From the NCBI GenBank assembly GCA_927798255.1, contig CAKMMH010000037.1:1-12058 (forward strand): a stretch of 12,058 nt of DNA, in the 5' to 3' direction. Below, one piece after another: positions 1 to 7,139 of this stretch. The stretch's first letter is position 1, and each line of letters begins with the position of its first letter. The stretch comes from an uncultured bacterium. Lineage in GTDB: Bacteria > Bdellovibrionota_C > UBA2361 > CAKMMH01. A model generated the notes under the pieces. It searched no databases, was not told the origin of the DNA, and worked only from the letters and a program-made list of their open reading frames with translations. Made by a program: the position numbers and the translations under genes.

Positions 1-48
1 CCTGAAACCCGATACCTAATCCTGAATCCTGTTTCCTGCCTTCTGAAA
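1..48. repeat. Degenerate CCTGNNN heptad tandem repeat, copy 1
   Basis: The stretch parses into seven-base units that begin CCTG or a one-base variant: CCTGAAA, CCCGATA, CCTAAT (one base short), CCTGAAT, CCTGTTT, CCTGCCT, TCTGAAA. It may continue left of the window. It is visibly more GC-rich than its surroundings and lies ten bases past the stop of the minus-strand glmU. Positions 27-41 are identical to 8083-8097. Its role is unknown; short tandem heptanucleotide repeats in other bacteria are usually dispersed intergenic elements. Confidence 0.6.
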
Positions 49-57
49 ACTTAGTGA

Positions 58-825
58 TTAACCCATACAACAAGTATTTTGTATTATTCCCTCAACTTTA
101 TTTAATTCCTCTGGTGAGTTTACACCTTGTACTTCGCTTTCTGTCGTAAGTTTACTTGCAATTACTTTTAATCCTTCATTTACCGCAATTTCGACAATAT
201 CTGTAAGATAATATTCTTTTTGCGCATTGTTCGTTTTTATTTGTTTAATTGCTTCTCTTAAAAATTTTGTATCTACTGCGTAAACTCCTGAATTTGATTC
301 TGTGATTTTTAATTGATCTTCTGTACAATCTCTCTTTTCAACAATCTTTAAAAAATTTCCATCGCTGTCTTTAACTATTCTTCCATAGCTAGAAGTTGTA
401 GGAGCATCAAATGTTAATACATTTACAATTGCCTTTTGCTCAAAAAATATGTTCACTAAATTTTTAATTGTATCTTCTTTAATTAATGGAACATCACCAC
501 ACAATACAATGGTTACGCCATCTTTAGCTTTCATTTTTTCTAATGCACACATTACAGCATGTCCTGTACCTAATTGCTCTGCTTGATAAGCAAAATTAAT
601 ATTTGAATTAATATTTCTTTTTTTAGTATCGTTTAAAATAAAATCTTCAACTACCTCTCTTTGGTATCCTGTTACAATAATGGTCTCATTTGGATTTAAT
701 TTACTTGCAGTCTCTGTTACATATGATATAAGCTCACGGCCACAAACCTTAGAAAGCACTTTAGCTATGTTTCCTCCCATACGCTTTCCAAGTCCTGCAG
801 CTAGAATAATTACTGATAAATCCAT
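58..825 (-). CDS. glmU: GlmU-type UDP-GlcNAc pyrophosphorylase, uridylyltransferase domain only
   Basis: This 255-residue cytoplasmic nucleotidyltransferase most likely makes UDP-GlcNAc from GlcNAc-1-phosphate and UTP, the precursor of peptidoglycan and lipid A. It carries the nucleotide-binding signature LAAGLGKRM (residues 8-16) with K22, the GlmU-type QAEQLGTGHA (81-90), LCGDVPL with the metal-binding Asp at 111, a KEYYLTDI segment, and GVNSPEEL (N236), which matches the end of the GlmU catalytic domain. Translation stops about there, so the left-handed beta-helix acetyltransferase half of classical GlmU (about 450 residues) is absent. The ATG at 825 is preferred over an in-frame ATG at 897. 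It has an AGGAG ribosome site at the right distance, the conserved domain starts there, and a sigma-70-like promoter (869-897) lies just upstream. The 897 start would add a hydrophobic leader not expected for this enzyme. A different sugar-1-phosphate substrate cannot be excluded. Confidence 0.85.
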   Translation of the reverse strand: MDLSVIILAAGLGKRMGGNIAKVLSKVCGRELISYVTETASKLNPNETIIVTGYQREVVEDFILNDTKKRNINSNINFAYQAEQLGTGHAVMCALEKMKAKDGVTIVLCGDVPLIKEDTIKNLVNIFFEQKAIVNVLTFDAPTTSSYGRIVKDSDGNFLKIVEKRDCTEDQLKITESNSGVYAVDTKFLREAIKQIKTNNAQKEYYLTDIVEIAVNEGLKVIASKLTTESEVQGVNSPEELNKVEGIIQNTCCMG

Positions 826-868
826 AAATATTACTCCTAAAATACATAAAAAAATAAATTTTTTAAAA

Positions 869-897
869 ATTTTACTTAGATTTTTAAAATTCGGCAA
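869..897 (-). promoter_or_regulatory. Sigma-70-like promoter for glmU
   Basis: On the minus strand, TTGCCG (892-897) is separated by 17 bases from TAAAAT (869-874), a good -35/-10 pair. Transcription would start near 862, giving a leader of under 40 bases before the ATG at 825. The -35 hexamer is the same six base pairs as the -24 element of the sigma-54-like promoter on the opposite strand. Confidence 0.55.
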
Positions 898-907
898 GGC
901 TTTTGCT
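892..907 (+). promoter_or_regulatory. Sigma-54-like (-24/-12) promoter facing the flagellar operon
   Basis: The plus strand reads CGGCAAGGCTTTTGCT. Against the sigma-54 consensus TGGCAC-R-N4-TTGCW, the invariant GG and GC are present with exactly ten bases between them and the TTGCT half is perfect. The mismatches are the first and sixth bases of the -24 element. The predicted start is near 918, leaving a leader of about 165 bases before the first gene of the operon. Sigma-54 control of rod and ring genes is common in flagellated Proteobacteria. No enhancer-binding protein gene is in the window. Confidence 0.5.
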
Positions 908-922
908 ATATATGTGTAAGTG

Positions 923-936
923 GTTCTTTTAAGAAC
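923..936. repeat. Inverted repeat GTTCTT-tt-AAGAAC
   Basis: This is a perfect six-base inverted repeat with a two-base centre, lying just downstream of the predicted sigma-54 start. It could be an operator, but it is short and its chance occurrence in AT-rich DNA is not negligible. Confidence 0.3.
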
Positions 937-1008
937 GTTAATAATTAATAAAGGATAATAAAAATAGTATGTTAGAGAAATCCTTTAAAAATTTCAGTTT
1001 TTAATTTT

Positions 1009-1033
1009 TGACATTAAATGACAAAAACTGTCA
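1009..1033. promoter_or_regulatory. Three TGACA half-sites in 10-bp phase
   Basis: TGACA occurs at 1009-1013 and 1019-1023, and its inverse TGTCA at 1029-1033. The starts are exactly ten bases apart, so all three face the same side of the helix. The arrangement resembles a regulator site upstream of the flagellar operon. The first copy also forms part of a TTGACA hexamer (1008-1013), but no convincing -10 follows it. Confidence 0.35.
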
Positions 1034-1040
1034 TTTTTTT
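1016..1040 (+). terminator. Hairpin with T-tract in the operon leader
   Basis: AAATGACA (1016-1023) and TGTCATTT (1029-1036) form an eight-base stem with a five-base loop, and the Ts run on to 1040. This has the shape of an intrinsic terminator or attenuator on the plus strand. The stem is AT-rich and therefore weak, and it shares bases with the phased TGACA sites, so an operator is an equally good reading. Confidence 0.35.
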
Positions 1041-1082
1041 GTCTAATTATAGTTTTTTGATGTTAAGAAAAAAGGTTTTTAT

Positions 1083-2063
1083 ATGATTGATTTAACTATT
1101 TGGTCACTACTTGTAGATATTTCACTTATGGGGTCTCTTATTTATTTGGCGTACAGGCTTACAAGAGCTGAATCTGTTGCTGTAAAAATAGATAAAGTTG
1201 GAGATTTAGAAAAAACATTAAGAAGAGTTATAAGTGATGCAGAGGAAAGCTCAATTGAGCTTGATCAAAAATTAAGAACACGTCAAAGAGATTTAGAAAC
1301 TTTGCTAGATGATCTTAAAAGTGTTGAAGATAGAGTGAACACAAGCTTTAAATCTTCAAATGAAGTTAAAGAAGGCTTAGAAAGAAATATTGAAAATTGT
1401 AAGAATTTAATTAAGAAATTAGCAACACTTGCAAATCTTGCAAATAAAGATAAAAGGCCAAGCTATTCACAACTTTGTGATAATAATGATTACGAAAATG
1501 ATGAATTAATTTTAGAAAGTAGAAGAAATAATCAAGCAAATAGAATAATAGAATTAGATGATAATGATATGAATAAGGATAATATTCTTATTTCTAATTA
1601 TAAATCAGAAAAACAAAGAAAAATTAATGAGTCACAAAGAGAAGATAAAGCTTTAGCTAAAAGTGAAGTTGAAAAACAATATATAGTTAAAAAACCTGTA
1701 ACTAAAAAGTCTGCTTTATCAAGTAGGATTGAAAAAGAATCTTATATTTCTAAAAAGGAATTAGCAACAAATAATATAACTCCAAAAGAGATAAAACAAG
1801 AAAATATAGAAGTTCAAACATTTAAAGATGAAAATTTAGAAGCTATTAGAACTCTAAAAAACAGAGAACTCGCAAGAACATTATTAAAGATGGGAATACC
1901 AGTAAATACGATATCTCAAAAAACAAATATTTCTGTAGATGAAATTTTAGAAATGAAAGATGAAACTATTACAAATAGTGAAGTTAATAAAATGGCTACA
2001 TCTTCAGATGACGCAAGATTAGGAGTGCTTTCTAAAATGCGTCGTGAGATAGCAACACTTTAA
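1083..2063 (+). CDS. Membrane-anchored coiled-coil protein with C-terminal HTH-like segment, first gene of the flagellar operon
   Basis: I do not recognise this 326-residue protein as a named gene. It has one N-terminal hydrophobic segment (about residues 5-24, followed by YRLTR) and a long charged heptad-like helix (about 40-125). A low-complexity Lys/Glu/Asn-rich linker follows (about 130-250). The C-terminal block at about 256-293 is RELARTLLKMGIPVNTISQ followed by KTNISVDEI, which looks like a helix-turn-helix. This N-anchor, coiled-coil and C-terminal mini-HTH layout resembles the SwrB/DUF6115 and DUF2802 proteins found in flagellar clusters; that is architectural resemblance, not proven homology. 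SwrB promotes assembly of the flagellar export apparatus in Bacillus. The ATG follows a modest AAGG site. The gene ends 24 bases before flgF and is probably co-transcribed with it. Confidence 0.75.
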   Translation: MIDLTIWSLLVDISLMGSLIYLAYRLTRAESVAVKIDKVGDLEKTLRRVISDAEESSIELDQKLRTRQRDLETLLDDLKSVEDRVNTSFKSSNEVKEGLERNIENCKNLIKKLATLANLANKDKRPSYSQLCDNNDYENDELILESRRNNQANRIIELDDNDMNKDNILISNYKSEKQRKINESQREDKALAKSEVEKQYIVKKPVTKKSALSSRIEKESYISKKELATNNITPKEIKQENIEVQTFKDENLEAIRTLKNRELARTLLKMGIPVNTISQKTNISVDEILEMKDETITNSEVNKMATSSDDARLGVLSKMRREIATL

Positions 2064-2087
2064 TTTTTTATTAAAGGGAAACTTTTA

Positions 2088-2858
2088 ATGGATAGAGGAA
2101 CATACGCAGCAGCATCAGATGGATTAATGCAATTAAGAAAGTTAGATATTACAACTAACAACATTGCAAATGTGAAAACTGCAGGATTCAAAAAACAAGT
2201 GTTAATTGGTAACACTCAAACGTTTGATGAAACCTTGGCAAGTTTACATGGGTTAAATGACCCATACGCTCATTATGATCAGCAAAGGACTCCAGGGATT
2301 ATGAATACTTATGCAGTGACAGATTTTTCAGTGGGTTCAATTGAAACTACAAATAATCCACTAAATGTTGCTATAAGGAATGAACATGATTTTTTCGTTA
2401 TACAGGGAGTAAATGGTGAAACTCTTTATTCAAAGGCAGGTGATTTTACCTTGAATTCAGAAAGTGAACTTGTAACTCATGATGGAAAATATGTTCTTGG
2501 AGGTGGTGGCCCAATTGCGACAGGTGGAGTTGGTAAAATTTCTATTGCTCCTAATGGGGATATCTTAAGTGATAATAATGTAGTTGGGGCTTTAACAGTG
2601 GTTAGCATCGATGACTTAAGTACACTTGAAAGAGTCGGGGATAATTGTTTTAAAGTTCATGAAGGAGCAAGTCCTAATATTGAGGAGGTGACTCCTGATT
2701 TGATTGAAAATTCATTAGAGATGGCGAATGTGTCAGCAGTGAATAGTATACTTGATTTGATAACCGCACATCGTGGTTTTCAGTTATACACACAAACTGC
2801 ACAATCAATAGATCAAATGAATCAAACGGCTATTACAAAATTGGGGGCTTCTAGATAG
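2088..2858 (+). CDS. flgF: Flagellar proximal rod protein FlgF
   Basis: FlgF is a rod subunit exported by the flagellar type III apparatus. The 256-residue length is close to the 251 of E. coli FlgF. The N-terminal rod signature is present as ASDGLMQLRKLDITTNNIAN followed by VKTAGFKK (about residues 9-36). A central FlgE/F/G-type D1 region follows, including LYSKAGDFTLNSESELVTHDG. The C-terminal helix is NSLEMANVSAVNSILDLITA and HRGFQLYTQTAQ. The assignment to FlgF rather than FlgG rests on the divergent N-terminus (MDRGTYAAASDG) and on its place immediately upstream of a textbook FlgG. An AGGGA ribosome site lies eight bases before the ATG. No signal peptide is seen, as expected for a type III substrate. 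Confidence 0.93.
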   Translation: MDRGTYAAASDGLMQLRKLDITTNNIANVKTAGFKKQVLIGNTQTFDETLASLHGLNDPYAHYDQQRTPGIMNTYAVTDFSVGSIETTNNPLNVAIRNEHDFFVIQGVNGETLYSKAGDFTLNSESELVTHDGKYVLGGGGPIATGGVGKISIAPNGDILSDNNVVGALTVVSIDDLSTLERVGDNCFKVHEGASPNIEEVTPDLIENSLEMANVSAVNSILDLITAHRGFQLYTQTAQSIDQMNQTAITKLGASR

Positions 2859-2887
2859 TAGTTTTTTATTTTAAAAGGATAAACTAA

Positions 2888-3676
2888 ATGATAAGAGCTT
2901 TATATACATCAGCAACTGGAATGAACGCACAACAAACTAACATTGATGTTATTTCTCACAACTTAGCCAATGTTAACACAACAGGTTATAAATCAGGGCG
3001 TGCAGAGTTTCAAGATTTAATATATCAGCAAGTTGTAGAACCTGGAGCTAGGACATCTGACACTACTCAAAACCCAACAGGTATCCAGGTCGGACTTGGC
3101 GTTAAAACATCATCTATACAAAAAGTTTTTATCCAAGGTGACTTAAAAAATACTGATAGAAGTCTTGATGTTGCAATCGAGGGAGAGGGATTTTTTAAAG
3201 TACAACTTCCAAATGGTGATTCTGCTTACACAAGGACTGGTTCTTTTAAATTGGATAAAGATGGGAAAATTGTTACAGCTGAAGGGTATGAGTTAGATCC
3301 AAGCATGACGGTACCTAACGATGTAACATCAATTAGTATTTCCTCAGATGGTATTGTAAGTGTTACTCAACCTGGAAGTACATCACTTACAGATTTAGGA
3401 CAACTTACAGCAGTTCGTTTTCCAAACCAAGCTGGATTAAAGGCAATGGGAAAAAATTTATATCTTGAAACAGAAGCATCTGGAGCACCTGTTGAAGGAC
3501 TTTTTTACCAAGACGGTTTTGGAGCATTAAACCAAGGTTTTTTAGAAACAAGTAATGTAAGCGTTGTAGAGCAAGTAGTAAATATGATTACTGCGCAGCG
3601 CGCTTACGAGGCATCATCAAAGGGTATTACAACCTCAGATGAAATGATTAATTTAGCATTACAAATGAAAAGGTAA
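2888..3676 (+). CDS. flgG: Flagellar distal rod protein FlgG
   Basis: FlgG forms the distal rod that crosses the periplasm inside the P and L rings. The 262 residues match the usual length (260 in E. coli). The start MIRALYTSATGMNAQQTNID and the NLANVNTTGYKSGRAEFQDL segment are the classic FlgG N-terminus. EGEGFFKVQLPNGDSAYTRT marks the central domain, and the C-terminus LETSNVSVVEQVVNMITAQR followed by AYEASSK is nearly canonical. It starts 29 bases after flgF behind an AAAGGAT site and is followed by flgA. Confidence 0.97.
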   Translation: MIRALYTSATGMNAQQTNIDVISHNLANVNTTGYKSGRAEFQDLIYQQVVEPGARTSDTTQNPTGIQVGLGVKTSSIQKVFIQGDLKNTDRSLDVAIEGEGFFKVQLPNGDSAYTRTGSFKLDKDGKIVTAEGYELDPSMTVPNDVTSISISSDGIVSVTQPGSTSLTDLGQLTAVRFPNQAGLKAMGKNLYLETEASGAPVEGLFYQDGFGALNQGFLETSNVSVVEQVVNMITAQRAYEASSKGITTSDEMINLALQMKR

Positions 3677-3699
3677 TTAATTTCTAGGGATTATTAGAA

Positions 3700-4659
3700 A
3701 TGAAATTAAAAAATTTGAGTTTTTATTTATTAACATTTTTAGTAGCAGTTAATGCTAGTGCATATGAAATATATGTTCGTGGTAAGCAAGAGGTTACTAT
3801 TACAAAACCTATTATAACACTATCTGACATCGCAAGTATTGATTCAACTAAAAATAATCTTGATGAAGTTATTATTGGAGTAGGAAAAACTTTTATTCAA
3901 AATAGTCCAATGCCAAATAAGGAAGTTTCAATTCCAGCAAATAGAATTGTAGAAATAATGAAAAATGAAGGGCTAAAGTTAGAAAAGATAGGTTATGTTT
4001 TTCCTAAAAATATAAAGGTAAAAAGAGCTGGAAGATTACTTACAGAAAAAGAAGTATTAAAAGCAATAAATGATTACTTTGATAGTGAACAGAGAGAAAT
4101 AAGTGTTAAAAGAATATATATGAAAGAAGATATATTTGTTTCACCTGATGATTTATTTATAGAAGTTGCTTCATTTTCAAAAGAACCATTTAAAAAAGAT
4201 ATGGGAAGTTTCCTATTAAAAATTACATCAGGAAATGGTGATGTTCAAAAAGCTACAATTAACGCTCTAATTGAAGAATGGAAAGATGTTCCAGTTGCAA
4301 GTAGACAAATATATAGAGGTGAAGTCGTAAATGAAGGTGATTTTGTTATGGCAAGAATGAATGTTTCAAAACTTCCAAAAGAATCTTTTGATGTAAAAAA
4401 AGAAATCGTTGGTAAAGAAGCAACAAGAAATATTAGTAAAGGAGATATATTTTCAAACACAACTTTAGTTTCGCCACCTGTTGTAAGAAATGGAGATAAA
4501 ATAAAAATTGTTTATGAAACACCACTTTTATCTGCAATTGTTACAGGTGTTGCTTTGCAAGATGGCGCTAAGCAAGAGAAAATTAAAATTAAAAATGATT
4601 CTTCAAATAAAATATTAGAAGGATATGTAATGGCTCAAGGTTTAGTGAGGGTTAATTAA
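3700..4659 (+). CDS. flgA: Flagellar P-ring assembly chaperone FlgA
   Basis: FlgA is a periplasmic chaperone that helps FlgI assemble into the P ring. The 319-residue product begins with a Sec signal peptide (about residues 1-21, ending NASA). The C-terminal third is a recognisable SAF/ChapFlgA domain: VASRQIYRGEVVNEGDF (about 199-215), IVGKEATRNISKGDIF, then a terminal barrel with VRNGDKIKIVYETP and LEGYVMAQGLVRVN. It is longer than E. coli FlgA (219 residues) because of an extra region between the signal peptide and the SAF domain, as in the long FlgA forms of other phyla. An AGGGA site precedes the ATG. The stop codon directly abuts the flgH start, which suggests translational coupling. 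Confidence 0.92.
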   Translation: MKLKNLSFYLLTFLVAVNASAYEIYVRGKQEVTITKPIITLSDIASIDSTKNNLDEVIIGVGKTFIQNSPMPNKEVSIPANRIVEIMKNEGLKLEKIGYVFPKNIKVKRAGRLLTEKEVLKAINDYFDSEQREISVKRIYMKEDIFVSPDDLFIEVASFSKEPFKKDMGSFLLKITSGNGDVQKATINALIEEWKDVPVASRQIYRGEVVNEGDFVMARMNVSKLPKESFDVKKEIVGKEATRNISKGDIFSNTTLVSPPVVRNGDKIKIVYETPLLSAIVTGVALQDGAKQEKIKIKNDSSNKILEGYVMAQGLVRVN

Positions 4660-5646
4660 ATGATGAATAAAAATATTATTACTAGCATTACCTTTCCTTT
4701 GATAAGTTTGACGCTTGCATGCTCAACTCCAAACTTACAAAGAAAAGATCCAGTTATTCCTAGTCTTGAATATTCAAAAAATTTGCAATTACAAATTGAT
4801 GAACAAAAAAGACTTGAACAAATGGAATATCAAAAAAGATTAGCAATCTATGAAAGACAAGCAAACATTGAAGAAATGCGTGCAAGATATCATTTTATAA
4901 GTGATGATTTAAAAAATGAAAGCGACCAAAATTCGAAAGATTTAAATCAAATAGAGGCAAATATTGATGCTAATGGAAATATTGAAGGTGATGAGGGGAA
5001 TCAAAATGAGTTTATGGAAATCAAGAAACAATTTCCTCGTCCTAAATATGAAGGGCCATTAATTTACGGTGATACCGGTCGTTCTCCTTCATTATGGGAA
5101 GAGAGCAAAACAGGAGCAAATGATTTATTTAGAGATGACAGAGCATGGCTTCCGGGAGATTTAGTGACAATAATTATTACAGAAAAATCTGATGCTAAGG
5201 GAGAAGCTGATACAAATACTAAAAAAGAGACAACGCTTCTTGGCGGTATTTCATCTTTACTTGGAATAGATTCTTGGTTCGCAGATAAAAATAAGAGAGT
5301 AAATCCAAGCTCAATGTTTAGTACTAATAGTAGTTTAGAATATAAAGGAAGTGGGGACACTACAAGAAAAAATACTTTGACAGCAAAAATTTCTGCAATG
5401 GTAATGGAGGTATTACCAACAGGACTTTTAAGAGTCGAAGGTGAAAAAATAGTTTCTGTAAATGCTGAAGAACAAATCATTAAGATTTCAGGAATTGTTC
5501 GTCCAAAAGACGTAAATTCATATAATGAGATTGATTCTTCAAAACTTGGAAATATGAGAGTTGATTATTATGGACAAGGAGTGCTTCAAGATGTTCAGGA
5601 ACCTGGATGGGGAACAAGGTTCTTAACAAAGCTTTGGCCATTTTAA
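4660..5646 (+). CDS. flgH: Flagellar L-ring protein FlgH with extended N-terminal coiled-coil region
   Basis: FlgH is an outer-membrane lipoprotein that forms the L ring. The N-terminus is a lipoprotein-type signal with a Cys at residue 21 in SLTLAC; Thr at -3 and Leu at -2 make it a poor lipobox. The conserved FlgH body starts at SPSLWEESK (about 142), followed by LFRDDRAWLPGDLVTIIITE, then NTLTAKISAMVMEVLPTGLL, a VRPKDVNSYNEIDSSKL segment and YYGQGVLQDVQEPGWGTRFL at the end. Between the Cys and the SLW motif lie about 120 residues instead of a short linker. Residues 40-80 are strongly charged and helical, and about 90-122 are Asn/Glu-rich. This makes 328 residues against 232 in E. coli. The ATG touches the flgA stop; a GAGG site nine bases upstream favours it over the second ATG at 4663. 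Confidence 0.93.
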   Translation: MMNKNIITSITFPLISLTLACSTPNLQRKDPVIPSLEYSKNLQLQIDEQKRLEQMEYQKRLAIYERQANIEEMRARYHFISDDLKNESDQNSKDLNQIEANIDANGNIEGDEGNQNEFMEIKKQFPRPKYEGPLIYGDTGRSPSLWEESKTGANDLFRDDRAWLPGDLVTIIITEKSDAKGEADTNTKKETTLLGGISSLLGIDSWFADKNKRVNPSSMFSTNSSLEYKGSGDTTRKNTLTAKISAMVMEVLPTGLLRVEGEKIVSVNAEEQIIKISGIVRPKDVNSYNEIDSSKLGNMRVDYYGQGVLQDVQEPGWGTRFLTKLWPF

Positions 5647-5673
5647 TTAATTTAAAATTTATAAGAGAAATAT

Positions 5674-6768
5674 ATGAAAAAAATATTTTTGTTAATCATA
5701 TTTATTTTACTGATTGTACCAGAAGCTTTTTGTGCAAGATTAAAAGATATTGCAACAATTGAAGGCGTTCGCGGTAATGATTTATTTGGTTATGGAATTG
5801 TTATCGGATTAAATGGTACAGGGGATGGTGGAAGTGTGGATTTTACAGGTAAGAGCGTATCAAACTTACTTGAAAAAATGGGACTTAAGGTTGACCCAAA
5901 AGATATTAAAGTTAAAAATGTTGCAGCAGTTGTTGTAACAGCAAAGCTTCCTCCTTTTGCAAGAGCAGGAAGTAAAATAGATGTTACACTTTCTTCAATT
6001 GGTGATGCAAAAAGTATTCAAGGTGGAACTCTTTTATTTACTCCTTTAAAAGCATCTGATGGAAATGTTTATGCGGTAGCTCAAGGTCCTATCACAGTAG
6101 GAGGTTTTTCAGTTGAAGCTTCATCAGATTCAGCGGTAAAAAATCACCCAACAGTTGGTCAAATTGCAGAGGGTGCAACAGTTGAAAAAATGATTCCATT
6201 TGATTTATTCCAGAGTAAGAGGGTAAGAATTGTATTAAAGGAACCAGACTTTACGACAGTTACACATATAGTTGATGCACTAAATGAGGAACTCGGGGGT
6301 TCAATTGCATCAGCAATTGATGGCGCAACTGTTCAAATACCACTTGTTGGAAATTTAAAAGATGATCCAATAGGAATGATTTCCAAATTAGAGCATATTG
6401 ATATTGTTCAAGATAGCACAGCAAAAGTAATTGTTAATGAAAAGACTGGAACAATTGTAATGGGTGAGAATGTAAAAATTGGAAAAGTAGCTCTTGCTCA
6501 TGGTAATTTAAATATTGTAATAAGAAGTGACACACAAGTATCTCAGCCGGAGGCTTTTTCAGAGGTAGGAAACACAGAGGTCGTAACAAACTCTGATGTA
6601 ACAGTTGGTGAAGAAAATGTTGGATTAAATTTAATAGGAGGTGAGCTTTCACTTGGAGAGCTTGTAAAAGCTCTTAACGCACTTGGGGCTACTCCAAGAG
6701 ATTTAATATCAATATTTTCAGCTTTAAAAAGAGCAGGGGCGCTTCATGCTGATTTAGTTATTATGTAA
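5674..6768 (+). CDS. flgI: Flagellar P-ring protein FlgI
   Basis: FlgI builds the P ring in the peptidoglycan layer around the rod. Its 364 residues match E. coli (365). A Sec signal peptide covers about residues 1-21 (MKKIFLLIIFILLIVPEAFC, then A). The mature protein opens with the hallmark RLKDIATIEGVRGNDLFGYG and IVIGLNGTGDG. Other conserved blocks are LLEKMGLKVDPKDIKVKNVA, LPPFARAGSKIDVTLSSIGD with AKSIQGGTLLFTPL, and the ending LVKALNALGATPRDLISIFS with ALKRAGALHADLVIM. It acts with FlgA, encoded two genes upstream. Spacing to flgH is 27 bases, with an AGAGA-type ribosome site. Confidence 0.97.
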   Translation: MKKIFLLIIFILLIVPEAFCARLKDIATIEGVRGNDLFGYGIVIGLNGTGDGGSVDFTGKSVSNLLEKMGLKVDPKDIKVKNVAAVVVTAKLPPFARAGSKIDVTLSSIGDAKSIQGGTLLFTPLKASDGNVYAVAQGPITVGGFSVEASSDSAVKNHPTVGQIAEGATVEKMIPFDLFQSKRVRIVLKEPDFTTVTHIVDALNEELGGSIASAIDGATVQIPLVGNLKDDPIGMISKLEHIDIVQDSTAKVIVNEKTGTIVMGENVKIGKVALAHGNLNIVIRSDTQVSQPEAFSEVGNTEVVTNSDVTVGEENVGLNLIGGELSLGELVKALNALGATPRDLISIFSALKRAGALHADLVIM

Positions 6769-6779
6769 AAAGGATTATA

Positions 6780-7139
6780 ATGGAAACTAATGCGTTAACA
6801 GGAATAAATTTAAATTTAGGTGCTTCTAGTAGTTTTTTAAAGAGTGAAACGCAAGCAACTAAAGTAAAAGACAAGCTTCAGAATCTTCAAAATTTACAAA
6901 ATAATGATAAATCTCATAAAGAGATAGTAAGTGCTGCAAAGGATTTCGAGGCATTACTTTTAAATCAAATGATAAATGAAATGTGGAAAAGTGTCCCAGA
7001 GGACGGCTTATTTGGTAAGAGCCAAGAACAAGAATATTTCCAAGAAATGTTAAATACTGAAATTGCAAAAGAAATTTCTATGGGTAATGGTCTTGGAATA
7101 CAAGATATGGTGATTGCTGAATTAGAGAAAAAGAAATAA
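6780..7139 (+). CDS. flgJ: Rod-binding protein, FlgJ N-terminal domain only
   Basis: This 119-residue protein carries only the rod-binding (rod cap) domain of FlgJ. The diagnostic block is AAKDFEALLLNQMINEMWKS (residues 52-71), then GLFGKSQEQEYFQEML and a final MGNGLGIQDMVIAEL. The first 45 residues are polar and probably disordered. The C-terminal peptidoglycan hydrolase domain of enteric FlgJ (313 residues) is missing, which is normal for Deltaproteobacteria and Alphaproteobacteria, where a separate enzyme opens the wall. The gene starts 12 bases after flgI behind an AAAAGGAT site. Confidence 0.9.
   Translation: METNALTGINLNLGASSSFLKSETQATKVKDKLQNLQNLQNNDKSHKEIVSAAKDFEALLLNQMINEMWKSVPEDGLFGKSQEQEYFQEMLNTEIAKEISMGNGLGIQDMVIAELEKKK

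Noticed and set aside
1..48. CRISPR-like or simple microsatellite reading of the heptad array
   Set aside because: The units are seven bases without spacers, and only four of the seven bases are constant, so it is neither a CRISPR array nor a plain microsatellite.
826..897. Upstream in-frame ATG at 897 for the glmU gene, adding 24 residues with a hydrophobic stretch
   Set aside because: The conserved nucleotidyltransferase fold starts at the ATG at 825, which has an AGGAG site. The region above it is better explained as a promoter, whose -35 reaches 897.
680..919. Plus-strand open frame opposite glmU and its promoter region
   Set aside because: It overlaps the conserved start of glmU on the other strand and has no protein-family features.
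966..1004. Eleven-codon open frame in the flagellar leader (ATG at 969)
   Set aside because: The upstream AGGA is too distant, and the peptide shows no leader-peptide features such as repeated regulatory codons.
5064..5480. Open frame of 138 codons on the minus strand inside flgH
   Set aside because: It lies wholly opposite the conserved flgH coding sequence and matches no known family pattern; it is a shadow of the real gene.
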